In this document: positions 28,529 through 36,881 of the stretch, in pieces | Position numbering within the stretch: the stretch's first letter is position 1 | Layout: the number at the start of each line of letters is the position of its first letter | Assembly: GCA_016196065.1 (NCBI GenBank) | Contig: JACPYL010000008.1 | Location: 124,001-188,000, forward strand | Direction: 5' to 3' | Origin: Acidobacteriota bacterium | GTDB taxonomy: Bacteria; Acidobacteriota; Terriglobia; Terriglobales; Acidobacteriaceae | DNA: 64,000 bases | The notes under the pieces: model-generated | The model's input: the letters and a program-made list of their open reading frames with translations, nothing else | Told to the model about the DNA's origin: nothing | The model's database searches: none | Made by a program: the position numbers and the translations under genes

Positions 28529-29599
28529 TTATTTCGCGCCAGAGGCGGCTTCGGTACCGGCGTAGTATCCCGTTTTTGTGCGGACTACCATTTTGCCGTA
28601 GCTGCGGGACTTGGCGTCGACTCTCACGGTGCGATATCCGCCTTGATTCTTGGGAGTGGTGGGTTTGTACCCAAGCGTGTACTGGTTACGGATATCGTGG
28701 GCAACGGAGCGGCTGATGGCATCGACCTCGTCGAGAGTCTTGGGGAAGAAGGCGATCCCGCCGGTTCGTTCAGCCATCACTTGCAGGGCACGCTTCGCGC
28801 GTTTGGGATGCTCTTCGTCACCCAGAATTCCGATCGCATAGACGGTCGGACCGTTTTCCTCCTGCAGGCGCCGGACAGCTTGTTCCAGCGACTGGCCACT
28901 CGCTGTATCTTCTCCATCAGTCACAACGAAGATCACTTTTTTCTCGCGTTTGGCTTGTTTCAGCCAATCGGCGGAAGCAACGACTGCATCATAGAGGGCG
29001 GTTCCTCCTCGGGCCTCAATTTTTTCCAGGGCCTCCTTGAGCTTCTTGATGTCAGACGTGAAGTCCTGATCGTTGTAGAACTCGTCGTTGAAGTTGACGA
29101 TAAATACTTCGTCATCGGGATTGCTGGCTCGCACAAGGTTCAAAGCGGCAGCGTTGACCTTCTGGCGCTTTTCGCGCATGGAGCCGGAATTGTCGACGAC
29201 GATCCCAATGGAGACGGGAATGTCTTCGTGGCGGAACGAAGTGATGGTCTGGGGATGGCCATCTTCGAGTACCGAGAAAGAATTCTTGTCGAGATTCGTG
29301 ACGAAGCGCTGCTTGTCATCGAACACCACGGCGTGCAGCACAACTTCCTCCACACTCTTCTTAAAAACAAACGCGCCACTGTCGCCCGGATCGGCAGCCT
29401 TCGGCGGATTCTGAGACTGCGTGGTGGCCGGTTGCGCAACCTGGTCCTTGAGCGGCGCTGCGGGGGCAGTCGATCCAGGGACGGCAGAGGATGCGGGGGC
29501 CTGCGGGGCGGGAGGCGCGGAATTAGACTGCGCCAGGAAGTAAGGGGCTAATCCCACAAGCAGTACTACAAGAATGAGTCGGCTATTCCGTCGGCGCAT
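28529..29599 (-). CDS. VWFA-related acidobacterial protein (second of pair)
   Basis: A 356-residue secreted protein. After a signal (LILVVLLVGLAPYFLAQS) and a Pro/Ala-rich linker, a VWA domain runs from about 130: VSIGIVVDNSGSMREKRQKV is the MIDAS motif, with GGTALYDAV and VIFVVTDGEDTASG completing it. The preceding LHAVVFDDKQRFVTNLDKNS and C-terminal RNQYTLGYKPTTPKNQGGYR match the acidobacterial VWFA-related family. Its ligand is unknown. The gene overlaps the other VWFA gene by 17 bases. Confidence 0.9.
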   Translation of the reverse strand: MRRRNSRLILVVLLVGLAPYFLAQSNSAPPAPQAPASSAVPGSTAPAAPLKDQVAQPATTQSQNPPKAADPGDSGAFVFKKSVEEVVLHAVVFDDKQRFVTNLDKNSFSVLEDGHPQTITSFRHEDIPVSIGIVVDNSGSMREKRQKVNAAALNLVRASNPDDEVFIVNFNDEFYNDQDFTSDIKKLKEALEKIEARGGTALYDAVVASADWLKQAKREKKVIFVVTDGEDTASGQSLEQAVRRLQEENGPTVYAIGILGDEEHPKRAKRALQVMAERTGGIAFFPKTLDEVDAISRSVAHDIRNQYTLGYKPTTPKNQGGYRTVRVDAKSRSYGKMVVRTKTGYYAGTEAASGAK

Positions 29600-30593
29600 A
29601 GTAACCCGTTTTCGCGTAAACCCGGAGCGGCGGCAATCCCTTCGGCGGAAGTAGCTTCACTTTTATCTTACGCCATTTGCCATCGCGTACTGGATTCTTT
29701 GGACGGTATCCGAGCAGGTATTGGTTGCGCAACTCGATACCTATTTTCGTGGATACGTCCGCGAGGTCATTCGGGTTATCAATCGTAAATGCCCGTCCAC
29801 CTGTCAGTTCCGTAATATCGCTGAGCAAGGTTGGGCCAAGCCGTTCTTCGTCGGTCGGGAAGAAATGATCGTAGATGCCGACGGCGTAAATCAGAACATC
29901 GGCTTCTTTGACGGTTGAGCGGATTTCGCCTTCGGTGTAGCGGCTGTGGTTGTCGCCGCCGTCGGAAATGATCAACATCGCTTTCTTGGGATAGCGGGCC
30001 TGCCGCATCTTGCTAACGCCGAGATAGATGGCATCAAGCAAAGCAGTGCGCCCCTTGGGAACGGTGTACACGAGCTTGCCCTGGATGTCTTCGACCGAGG
30101 TCGTGAAATCGGAAATTTCTTCGGGCTTGTCCGCGAAAGTGACCATGAAAAATTCATCCTGCGGATTCGCGGTCTTGAAGAACTCGATGACGGCTTCGCG
30201 GGCGCGCTCGATCTTGCTGCTCATGCTACCGCTCATGTCGAAGATCACGCCGAGGGAAACCGGGGCGTCTTCGCTGGAGAAGGTCTTGATTTCCTGCTGC
30301 TCTTTGCCTTCGAACAGGTTGAAGTTCTCGCGATCGAGGCCGGTGACCAGGCGATTCATTGGGTCCGTGATGGTCACAGGTACGAGCACCATTTCCACGT
30401 TCACGCTGAGAGGCTTGGAGTGACTCTTCAGTGCAGGATCAACATCGGGCTCTTTCGGAGTGGCCGGAGGACGAGGCTGGATGTGTACGTCTTCGGTGGA
30501 ATTTTGCGCAAAGCACTGGAGAGCGCTGAAGGTCGTGACAACCAGGACCGCTGCCCATACTGACCGAAACAGCAACTTCTCGATGTACAACAT
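29583..30593 (-). CDS. VWFA-related acidobacterial protein (first of pair)
   Basis: From ATG 30593 the product is 336 residues with a signal peptide (RSVWAAVLVVTTFSALQCFA). The MIDAS motif is LGVIFDMSGSMSSKIE, with GRTALLDAI and AMLIISDGGDNHSR. The family's flanks are present: VMVPVTITDPMNRLVTGLD-like LVPVTITDPMNRLVTGLDRE before the VWA part and RNQYLLGYRPKNPVRDGKWR at the end. It differs enough from the neighbour (about one-third identical by eye) to be an old duplication. The frame upstream of 30593 to 30830 has no signal and was left out. Confidence 0.9.
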   Translation of the reverse strand: MLYIEKLLFRSVWAAVLVVTTFSALQCFAQNSTEDVHIQPRPPATPKEPDVDPALKSHSKPLSVNVEMVLVPVTITDPMNRLVTGLDRENFNLFEGKEQQEIKTFSSEDAPVSLGVIFDMSGSMSSKIERAREAVIEFFKTANPQDEFFMVTFADKPEEISDFTTSVEDIQGKLVYTVPKGRTALLDAIYLGVSKMRQARYPKKAMLIISDGGDNHSRYTEGEIRSTVKEADVLIYAVGIYDHFFPTDEERLGPTLLSDITELTGGRAFTIDNPNDLADVSTKIGIELRNQYLLGYRPKNPVRDGKWRKIKVKLLPPKGLPPLRVYAKTGYYAPTE

Positions 30594-30877
30594 AGGCCCC
30601 ACACATGACAGAAAAGTGCGAGTCAGCGTTGAGGGTAACGACCCGCATTCCAGGAGGCGGGCCATAGAAGCCTCGTATGAATCGGATACTAGCACAGTCC
30701 TGAAGGGGTGATCGGAGTTTTTAATACATGTCCCAAAAATCATATTTACCTGGCGACGTGGATCCGCGATGCGCCTTAATCCGGCGCGGGTAGCGGAGTT
30801 TCGAGCGTCACCAGCATTATTTGTCAGCATACTTCTGCCACCCCAGTTGTCGGCGGCCGCGTTTCCCCGGCATAGAG

Positions 30878-30897
30878 AGACGAGGCAAGCCTCGTCT
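30878..30897. repeat. REP-like hairpin, GGCAAGCC core
   Basis: AGACGAGG and CCTCGTCT pair perfectly around CAAG. A sister element with the same core occurs at 52327-52350. The rest of the 372-base gap 30594-30965 should hold two divergent promoters; I see no gene in it. Confidence 0.5.
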
Positions 30898-30965
30898 GTA
30901 CGACATCACTGGAGACTCCGCTCGCGCACGGGCGGGAGGATCGCCTGCTACAATTTTGCTCATTC

Positions 30966-32258
30966 ATGGCGATCATTTCTCCATTTCGAGCCTGGCGTTA
31001 CGACCCCGGCAAGGTTCCGGTCGATCGATGCGTAACGCAGCCGTACGACAAAATCACCCCTGAGATGCAGGAGCGCTACTACGCGGCCAATCCGTCAAAC
31101 CTGGTGCGCATCATCTTCGGTCAGCGGCATCCGGGGGATAGTCCGTCAGACAACGTCTATAGCCGCGCCACCGCCAGTTTTCGTGACTGGCGCCAAAACG
31201 GGGTATTGCGGCAAGACCCACAGCCGTCGGTGTACCGCTACACCCAGAAATTCACCGCTCCTGGTAGTAAGACGACAGCGGAGCGGGAAGGTTACATCGC
31301 TCTTGGCCAGATGGAGGATTATTCGGCTGGGGTCGTGTTCCGGCATGAGTTAACCCACTCGGGGCCAAAGGCGGATCGGCTGGACCTCCTGCGAGCTACC
31401 CGCACTCATTTCGAGCAGATCTTCTTGCTGTATGCGGATTCCGGTGGGATTGAAGCGCAACTGCGGTCTGATGCGTCGCCGGATATAGAGGTCACGGACG
31501 AGTATGGCGTGTCACATCGGGTATGGAAGATCTCCGATCCGGCGTTAATTGCCGATTTGCAGACGCGGATGCGCGAGCAAAAATTGATCATCGCGGACGG
31601 CCATCATCGTTATGAAACGGCTCTGGCCTATCGCGATCAGCGGCGGGCGGCAGGCGGCGCGGGGCCCGCGCCCTACGACTCGATGATGATGACGTTCTTC
31701 AACATGAATAGTCCGGGGCTGGTGATTCTGCCGACCCATCGAGTGGTGCATGGGTTGCCTTCCTTCTCTGCCGATCAATTGCAGGCGGGCGCGCGAGACT
31801 TCTTCAAGGTGGAGGAAGTTGGCAGGGAGATCGATGGAGTGCAGGCGGCCAAGCTGTTGCATGAAGCCGGGCGCGCTTCTTGTGCGCTGATTGTAGCCAC
31901 GGCGGATCGCGTTTTACTGATGCATTCTCCCCGGGCGATCGGCACCAACCGGTTTGCCGGACTGTCGCTGCGTCAGCAGGCGCTCGATGTGGTGCAACTG
32001 CATAAGTGTCTGCTGGAAGGCGTCCTGAAGATTTCGGAGGAGTCGATCCGGAAACTGGAGAATATTTCCTATCATCGCGAGGCGGGAGATGCGCTGGCGC
32101 AAGTGCGCAGCGGAGCAGCACAAGCAGCATTCCTGATGAATCCAGTGCGCATGGAGCAGGTGAGGGATATCGCGTTTGCGGGCGAGGTGCTGCCGCAGAA
32201 GTCGACGGACTTTTATCCGAAGCTGTTGAGCGGGCTGACGATTTACGGGATGGAGTGA
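30966..32258 (+). CDS. DUF1015 family protein
   Basis: A 430-residue cytoplasmic protein matching DUF1015 along its length: MAIISPFRAWRYDPGKV, VTQPYDKITPEMQERYYAAN and the conserved block LIIADGHHRYETALAYRDQR. The family is broadly conserved in bacteria and archaea and its biochemical role is not settled; a link to small-molecule or amino-acid metabolism is often proposed from context. No operon partner is visible here. The ATG at 30966 has a poor ribosome site, but the N-terminal motif fixes it. Confidence 0.93.
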   Translation: MAIISPFRAWRYDPGKVPVDRCVTQPYDKITPEMQERYYAANPSNLVRIIFGQRHPGDSPSDNVYSRATASFRDWRQNGVLRQDPQPSVYRYTQKFTAPGSKTTAEREGYIALGQMEDYSAGVVFRHELTHSGPKADRLDLLRATRTHFEQIFLLYADSGGIEAQLRSDASPDIEVTDEYGVSHRVWKISDPALIADLQTRMREQKLIIADGHHRYETALAYRDQRRAAGGAGPAPYDSMMMTFFNMNSPGLVILPTHRVVHGLPSFSADQLQAGARDFFKVEEVGREIDGVQAAKLLHEAGRASCALIVATADRVLLMHSPRAIGTNRFAGLSLRQQALDVVQLHKCLLEGVLKISEESIRKLENISYHREAGDALAQVRSGAAQAAFLMNPVRMEQVRDIAFAGEVLPQKSTDFYPKLLSGLTIYGME

Positions 32259-32298
32259 CCCGGCGATTTCCTCGGCGGCTGAAGCCGCACTCCATGTA

Positions 32299-32334
32299 GG
32301 TTGGTTTTCGCAGCGGTAAACCGCTGCACCAACC
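32299..32334. repeat. compound inverted repeat between DUF1015 and amidase genes
   Basis: An outer seven-base stem GGTTGGT/ACCAACC encloses an inner GCAGCGG/CCGCTGC stem with TAAA loop. It is 40 bases after the DUF1015 stop and may serve as a transcript end. Confidence 0.45.
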
Positions 32335-32434
32335 AAAAGCGAGCTCATCCGGCGTCTTATTTTCTTTCCTTTCCTCGCGCGCCGTGGGAAATATCTGGCG
32401 TACTTTGGCCGCCGCGGGTTAGCGTTGAGTACAC

Positions 32435-33895
32435 GTGACCTTCGCCTCTTCGAATTCCGCACATAAGATGTTGGCTGCAGCGCTGGCCGCGCTTGTGTTT
32501 CTCGGGGCGACTCCAGGTTCCGAAGAAAAACGGCTGAGCATCTACTCCTCCGTTGCCAACTACACTCTGCCGGTTACGGACCGTATGGGGCACGAGTATG
32601 TCGGATTGCTGGAAATTCTGGAGCCGCTGGGACGCATCAGTGCGCGGGTGGAAGGCCAGCATTGGAAGATGCGGTTCAACGACACTGACTGTGACTTTGT
32701 CGCGGGCAGGACACACGCCAGAGTCCGCGGCCGCGATGTCGATTTAAGCAGCGTGTTCCTGATTGAGAATTCGCGCGGATTGGTGCCGGTCAGTTCGCTC
32801 AGCACCTTGCTGCCGCGTTTCCTCGGAAACACCGTCAACTTTCATGAAATGGCACGGCGCTTGTTTATTGGTGACGTCGCCACGCAAGTCAGCGCGCAAG
32901 TGGACGCGAGCAATCCATCACGGCTGGTCCTGACCTTTTCTGCTCCGGTAAATCCGACGATATCGACCGAACCGGGAAAATTGCGGATGGTCTTTGCGCG
33001 TGAACCGCTGGTACCGCCCGGCAGCATGTCGCTCACTTTTGAGAATACGACGATTACGCAAGCTAATTTTTCTGAATTCAATGGAATGGCCGATCTGACG
33101 CTGACGGCGAGCGTCCCGTTGATGGCAAGTTTCAGCAACAACGGACGCACGATCACGGTGGCGGCCGCTTCGTCAGGGGCTTCGTCGGGCGGGACCGCGA
33201 CATCCGGAGGATCGGTGACTACCAGTGGGGGGCAGGCAGAGAGCGGAAATCCGGCGAACGGTGTGACACCTGGCGCGACAGTTTCGCCGCCGAATGTTTC
33301 TATTCGACGAATTCTAGCGATCGTTGATCCGGCGCATGGAGGGACGGAGCGGGGCGCCGCTCTAACCGATTCGCTGGCGGAAAAAAATGTCACGCTGGGG
33401 TTTGCGCGGCTGCTGCGCCATGAACTGGAGCGGCAGGGCTTCGCGGTCGTCATGTTGCGCGAGGGAGATGACTCCCTGACTCTGGATCAGCGGGCAGGAA
33501 TAGCGAATGCCGCTCACGGAGGAATTTACATCAGCTTGCACGCGGCGTCCGAAGGGAGCGGCCAGAGGGTGTACACGGCGCTCCTTCCAGTTGCTGGACA
33601 GGATAAAGGGCCATTCCATGCGTGGAATGCGGCGCAGGGTCCGGCACTGACGGTGAGCCGTATGGCGGCCTCGGCGATTGTCGGCGAGATGCAGAAGGAT
33701 CAACTGCCGGCGCGAGGATATGCGGCGTCGCTTCGTCCGCTCAATAATCTTGCGATGCCGGCGGTCGCGGTTGAACTGGCGCCCGGACCGAACGGCGTGG
33801 CTGATCTGCCTTCGGCGAACTATCAGCAAAAAGTCGCGGCCGCGATCGCGGATGGAATCTTCTCGATGCGGGACCGGTTGGGAGCGCAGCCATGA
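32435..33895 (+). CDS. N-acetylmuramoyl-L-alanine amidase (Amidase_3), exported
   Basis: Cleaves the amide between MurNAc and the stem peptide in the periplasm. A signal-like N-terminus (MLAAALAALVFLGATPG; GTG start at 32435 or ATG 32468) leads into a beta-rich region resembling copper-amine-oxidase-N/AMIN modules, a Ser/Gly linker (about 250-275) and the Amidase_3 domain from about 290. The zinc residues are apparent: AIVDPAHGGTERGA, the downstream Glu, ISLHAASEG, and the catalytic Glu in VAVELAPGP. The last four bases overlap the start of the GerMN gene (ATGA), so the two are translationally coupled. Confidence 0.92.
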   Translation: MTFASSNSAHKMLAAALAALVFLGATPGSEEKRLSIYSSVANYTLPVTDRMGHEYVGLLEILEPLGRISARVEGQHWKMRFNDTDCDFVAGRTHARVRGRDVDLSSVFLIENSRGLVPVSSLSTLLPRFLGNTVNFHEMARRLFIGDVATQVSAQVDASNPSRLVLTFSAPVNPTISTEPGKLRMVFAREPLVPPGSMSLTFENTTITQANFSEFNGMADLTLTASVPLMASFSNNGRTITVAAASSGASSGGTATSGGSVTTSGGQAESGNPANGVTPGATVSPPNVSIRRILAIVDPAHGGTERGAALTDSLAEKNVTLGFARLLRHELERQGFAVVMLREGDDSLTLDQRAGIANAAHGGIYISLHAASEGSGQRVYTALLPVAGQDKGPFHAWNAAQGPALTVSRMAASAIVGEMQKDQLPARGYAASLRPLNNLAMPAVAVELAPGPNGVADLPSANYQQKVAAAIADGIFSMRDRLGAQP

Positions 33896-34485
33896 TTCCT
33901 CGCCACCTTACTCTTGGCGTCGCGGTGATGCTGGTGATCGTGCTGTCGATGGGCATCTACTTGCGCCAAATGAGTCGGAGAGCAGCCGAGACGCAGCGCC
34001 TGGCGGTCGATTCTCGTCCCGTCGCTGCGCCCGCCTCAGGCCCCACGGAAACCGTGACTCTGTATGTTGCGGATGACGCGACGGGCGCGCTGCATGCGCA
34101 GGCGGCGCAAATTCCGCTGCCGGGGGGACGCCAGCAACGCGCGGAAGAATTGCTGCGGGCCCTGCTGCGTATTTATCAGCAAACGGATTCGCCGCACCCA
34201 CTGTCCCCCGCAGGCGACGTCCGCAGTATTTTTCTAGTGGATCCCGGTGTGGCGGTGATTGATCTCAATGCGGCTTTTGCCGATCAGCACCGGTCGAGCA
34301 TCCTCGGAGAGCAGCTGACCGTCAACTCGCTGGTGCAAACGCTGGCGGCCAATGTTCCGGGGATTAACCGAGTGCGAATCCTGGTGGATGGAAACACTCG
34401 AGAAACGCTGGCCGGCCACGCAGATCTGGGTGATTTTTTCGATGTGAGTACGGTGGGGCAAGTGGTAGCGCAGGGCGGACAGTAA
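33892..34485 (+). CDS. GerMN domain membrane-anchored protein
   Basis: A 197-residue protein with an N-terminal membrane anchor (LTLGVAVMLVIVLSMGIYL) and a GerMN domain (about 55-185): VTLYVADDATGALHAQ, then GVAVIDLNAAFAD and LTVNSLVQTLAANVPGINRV, the characteristic helix-strand segment. GerMN proteins occur beside amidases in envelope remodelling and in spore proteins; no sporulation is implied here. The four-base overlap with the amidase points to joint function at the cell wall. Confidence 0.9.
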   Translation: MIPRHLTLGVAVMLVIVLSMGIYLRQMSRRAAETQRLAVDSRPVAAPASGPTETVTLYVADDATGALHAQAAQIPLPGGRQQRAEELLRALLRIYQQTDSPHPLSPAGDVRSIFLVDPGVAVIDLNAAFADQHRSSILGEQLTVNSLVQTLAANVPGINRVRILVDGNTRETLAGHADLGDFFDVSTVGQVVAQGGQ

Positions 34486-34627
34486 AAACCAACGGGATGG
34501 TTGCGACGGAGAATTGGCATACCATCGCCACCCGGTTCATTGGCTTGTCGTGCGTTGTGTTGTGGTTGCCTTATTAATGTGATCTCCGTCACTAAAGACG
34601 AATTGCCTGATGGCCGATAATTGAGAA

Positions 34628-35104
34628 GTGGATTTCCATTTTGCAGGCCGTAAGAAACGCCAACCGAAAGAGGAGGGACCTCCCGAACTGGAGGCGCTTG
34701 GAATTCCTTTCGTCAATAGCACAGACCCCATGTGGGTTTATGACGTTCAGACGCTCCGGTTTCTCGAAGTAAACGATGCTACCGTGCGAGCGTATGGTTA
34801 TTCACGCCGCGAGTTCATGACCATGACCCTGATCGACATCCGCCCCACTGAAGACATCAAGCCCTTTCTGCGCGACTGGGAACATCCTCACGAGAGCACT
34901 GCGGAAAAGTGGAGACATGTCGGGAAGGATGGCAAAGCGTTCCCGGTCCTAATTACGAGTTGGGAGCTGACCTTCCAGGGAAGGAAGGCAGAACTTATTT
35001 TGGCCAGGCGCGACGTACCTACTCCGGCGCGTGTGGCTGAAAGCGAGACGACAAAAACCTATCCGCCTCAGCAGAAGAGCAAGAGCGCTACCACGAATCC
35101 CTAA
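34628..35104 (+). CDS. single PAS-domain protein
   Basis: A 158-residue protein starting at GTG 34628. Residues 28-140 form a PAS domain: FVNSTDPMWVYDVQTLRFLE, NDATVRAYGYSRREFMTM and VTSWELTFQGRKAELILARR-like ITSWELTFQGRKAELILARR. There is no kinase, GGDEF or other output domain, so it must act through a partner. The C-terminal 20 residues are Lys/Pro-rich and probably disordered. It converges with the Nudix gene, their ends overlapping by four bases. Confidence 0.82.
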   Translation: MDFHFAGRKKRQPKEEGPPELEALGIPFVNSTDPMWVYDVQTLRFLEVNDATVRAYGYSRREFMTMTLIDIRPTEDIKPFLRDWEHPHESTAEKWRHVGKDGKAFPVLITSWELTFQGRKAELILARRDVPTPARVAESETTKTYPPQQKSKSATTNP

Positions 35105-35628
35105 GTTATTCGCTGAATTCTGTTCACTGCACGGTCCAGCACTTCCGCCAGAGCGTCGCCGAAATCCGTATTGCGATCCTGCTGCAAACGGCGTTTCGCT
35201 TTCTCGACCGAAAACCAGGTGGGATTGCGACCCGCTTCCTGCGGAGGGTCGAGCCACAGCACTTCGCAGAGATGGACATTGACGGTCGTGGGGATTGCGG
35301 AAGAGTCGGAGCCCTTTTGCGGCCGGACGTACTGGGTAAAGGACCTTTCTTCCATGCGGCCGTGGACGCCGGCTTCCTCGAACGCTTCGAGGGCGGCGGC
35401 TTGGGCGTGGGTTAGTCCAGGTTCGGCGCTGCCTTTGGGGAAAATCCAACGGCCACCACTGGTTTGGACTAGTAGGAATTCGATCTCGTTCCTGCGGACA
35501 CGATAGCAGACGGAGGCTACCTGCTCTGATCCTCGGAGCTGCTGCAGGTGTTCCAGCCGAAAAAACCGCCTTGACGGTTTGATGGACCTCCCCAAGACGC
35601 CCGGCAAGCGGGATTCGCCAGCACTCAT
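35101..35628 (-). CDS. Nudix hydrolase with altered Nudix box
   Basis: A 175-residue protein with the Nudix fold (IEFLLVQTSGGRWIFPKGSA). The box reads GSAEPGLTHAQAAALEAFEE followed by AGV, keeping the EAxEE glutamates that bind metal but lacking the early Glu and the Arg of the consensus. The sequence W(I)FPKG resembles the diphosphoinositol/ADP-ribose-type branch. Hydrolysis of a nucleoside diphosphate derivative is likely, but the substrate is open. The start at ATG 35628 is followed by an Arg-rich N-tail of about 35 residues. Confidence 0.82.
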   Translation of the reverse strand: MSAGESRLPGVLGRSIKPSRRFFRLEHLQQLRGSEQVASVCYRVRRNEIEFLLVQTSGGRWIFPKGSAEPGLTHAQAAALEAFEEAGVHGRMEERSFTQYVRPQKGSDSSAIPTTVNVHLCEVLWLDPPQEAGRNPTWFSVEKAKRRLQQDRNTDFGDALAEVLDRAVNRIQRIT

Positions 35629-35693
35629 GGACAGTAGAGTGCCTGATTGGATAGGTCTGTGGCTAGAACCCAGTGTGGTTCAGGGTGTTGAGG

Positions 35694-35963
35694 TTACGAG
35701 GCCTTCGCTTGCTTCATCAGCTGCAGGCGGGCGCGATTTTCTTCGCGTCTCTGGTTAAACGACACAACCGTCCGACCCAGGGCCGCGAGCTGGCCCAGTT
35801 CCTTCTGGATATTCTGCAGCCGTTCATGGCGCTGGCCGTGCGCGATCTGCTCCACAGTACGGCTACCCTTTTGGCGCCTATACTGCTCATTCTGCTCGTG
35901 AATTTCGGCGATTTCCGCTCGTAAACTCACGATCTTTTCCTGGAGAACTCCGAGATGATCCAT
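35694..35963 (-). CDS. small coiled-coil protein, unknown
   Basis: From ATG 35963 the product is 89 residues and almost wholly helical: LGVLQEKIVSLRAEIAEIHE forms a first coiled coil and RHERLQNIQKELGQLAALGR a second, with a basic C-terminus (RLQLMKQAKAS). There is no signal or enzyme motif. It lies 59 bases downstream of the zinc-ribbon frame and may be in one transcript with it and csp. I do not recognise a family. Confidence 0.5.
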   Translation of the reverse strand: MDHLGVLQEKIVSLRAEIAEIHEQNEQYRRQKGSRTVEQIAHGQRHERLQNIQKELGQLAALGRTVVSFNQRREENRARLQLMKQAKAS

Positions 35964-36022
35964 AGGGCTAGGATATACCAACTTTTCAAGAAATGGTCAG
36001 AAGATGCTCAAAGTAAGCAATA

Positions 36023-36229
36023 TCAAGGCTTATGGGCGGTCACATTGGCGGCTTGGCCTGGTTTGACCTTGGCTGCACGCAGCTGTTCGCTGCTGAAAAC
36101 CGCTCCACAAGTGCTGCAACGCCACCCTGTCATAGGGGTTCGGGCCGCATTGGCAACGCCGATCCGGGTTGGGTTGAACGATAAACCCAGTTCCCCACCG
36201 CAATCCAGACACAGACGTTTGGCCAGAAT
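36023..36229 (-). CDS. small zinc-ribbon protein with no ATG/GTG/TTG start, just after csp
   Basis: A 68-codon frame read as ILAKRLCLDCGGELGLSF at the start and WRCSTCGAVFSSEQLRAAKV near the end, with two clear CxxC pairs (LCLDCG, RCSTCG). No ATG, GTG or TTG precedes the first CxxC in this frame. The best candidate is ATT at 36227-36229 (a start codon known from infC), preceded by AGGAAGAGAGG at good distance. The frame is open all the way to the csp stop (36317-36319) and is in phase with it, so read-through could fuse it to the cold-shock domain. The coding call rests on the paired CxxC knuckles and smooth composition. Confidence 0.55.
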   Translation of the reverse strand: MLAKRLCLDCGGELGLSFNPTRIGVANAARTPMTGWRCSTCGAVFSSEQLRAAKVKPGQAANVTAHKP

Positions 36230-36316
36230 CCCTCTCTTCCTGGGTGAAAGCGCCAGGGCAGAAGTTGCATATCTCCCGCCCCAGGCGGTTTGCCCAGGGC
36301 GGGGACTAAGTTCAGC

Positions 36317-36517
36317 TTACAGGAGCTGAACGTTTTCGGCTTGCAGACCTTTCGGTCCTTTGGTCACGTCGAACTGTACGGCTGCGCCTTCCTGAAGGCT
36401 CTTGAAGCCGGACGACTGGATCGCGGAGAAATGGACGAATACGTCCTCTCCACTGTTACGGCTCAGAAAGCCGTATCCCTTCGCATCGTTAAACCACTTC
36501 ACTGTTCCTTGTTCCAT
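36317..36517 (-). CDS. cold-shock domain protein (second of two)
   Basis: A 66-residue OB-fold RNA chaperone, [19 protein letters not shown], with RNP1 KGYGFL and RNP2 VFVHF. It is a close paralogue of 8142-8345 with changes such as NSGED for QTGED and VQLL at the end. A conserved zinc-ribbon frame follows in the same phase. The 5' leader region 36518-36600 is long enough for a structured cold-shock leader but I cannot fix a promoter. Confidence 0.95.
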   Translation of the reverse strand: MEQGTVKWFNDAKGYGFLSRNSGEDVFVHFSAIQSSGFKSLQEGAAVQFDVTKGPKGLQAENVQLL

Positions 36518-36713
36518 TTGGGTAATACCTTGTTTCTGTTGAAATTTCCTGCTGAGAACGATTGCTTGCTACTGTGAGGTGGCGACGCGGATTAGAACTG
36601 CGGGTCCAGCCCAAAATGGGGCAAATCAAACTTAGCCTGATAGTGATCAGATGCGGGGGTTGGGGCAGGGACTCATTTATTTTTCGCCACTCTTCTGCCC
36701 TCTCATCTTAGGC

Positions 36714-36796
36714 CTGTCATCCCGAGCAGCGCGAGGGACCTGCATTTGGGAGAGGAAAGAAGAACTGCAGATCCCTCGCTCCGCTCGGAATGACAG
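36714..36796. repeat. 83-base imperfect inverted repeat (GTCATYCCGAGC family)
   Basis: The 31-base arms (36714-36744 and 36766-36796) match at 27 positions and begin CTGTCATCCCGAGC. A more degenerate relative with the same outer ends lies at 53483-53553. It carries no open frame. It shares the gap 36518-36881 with the csp leader and the hairpin at 36852. Confidence 0.6.
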
Positions 36797-36851
36797 AACC
36801 TATTCAACAAACCTCTAACAAGAGTTGTCCCGGAGGGACAGTCGACAATAG

Positions 36852-36871
36852 CCCGGCGTTTCAACGCCGGG
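36852..36871 (-). terminator. hairpin after TolB-like gene
   Basis: CCCGGCGT/ACGCCGGG pair perfectly around TTCA, 10 bases past the stop at 36882. There is no U-run on the minus strand, so it may be a REP-like transcript-end stabiliser. Confidence 0.4.
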
Positions 36872-36881
36872 TGAGATTGCG

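Noticed and set aside
28643-29551. Plus-strand frame of 302 codons
   Set aside because: Antisense to a VWFA-related gene with an intact MIDAS.
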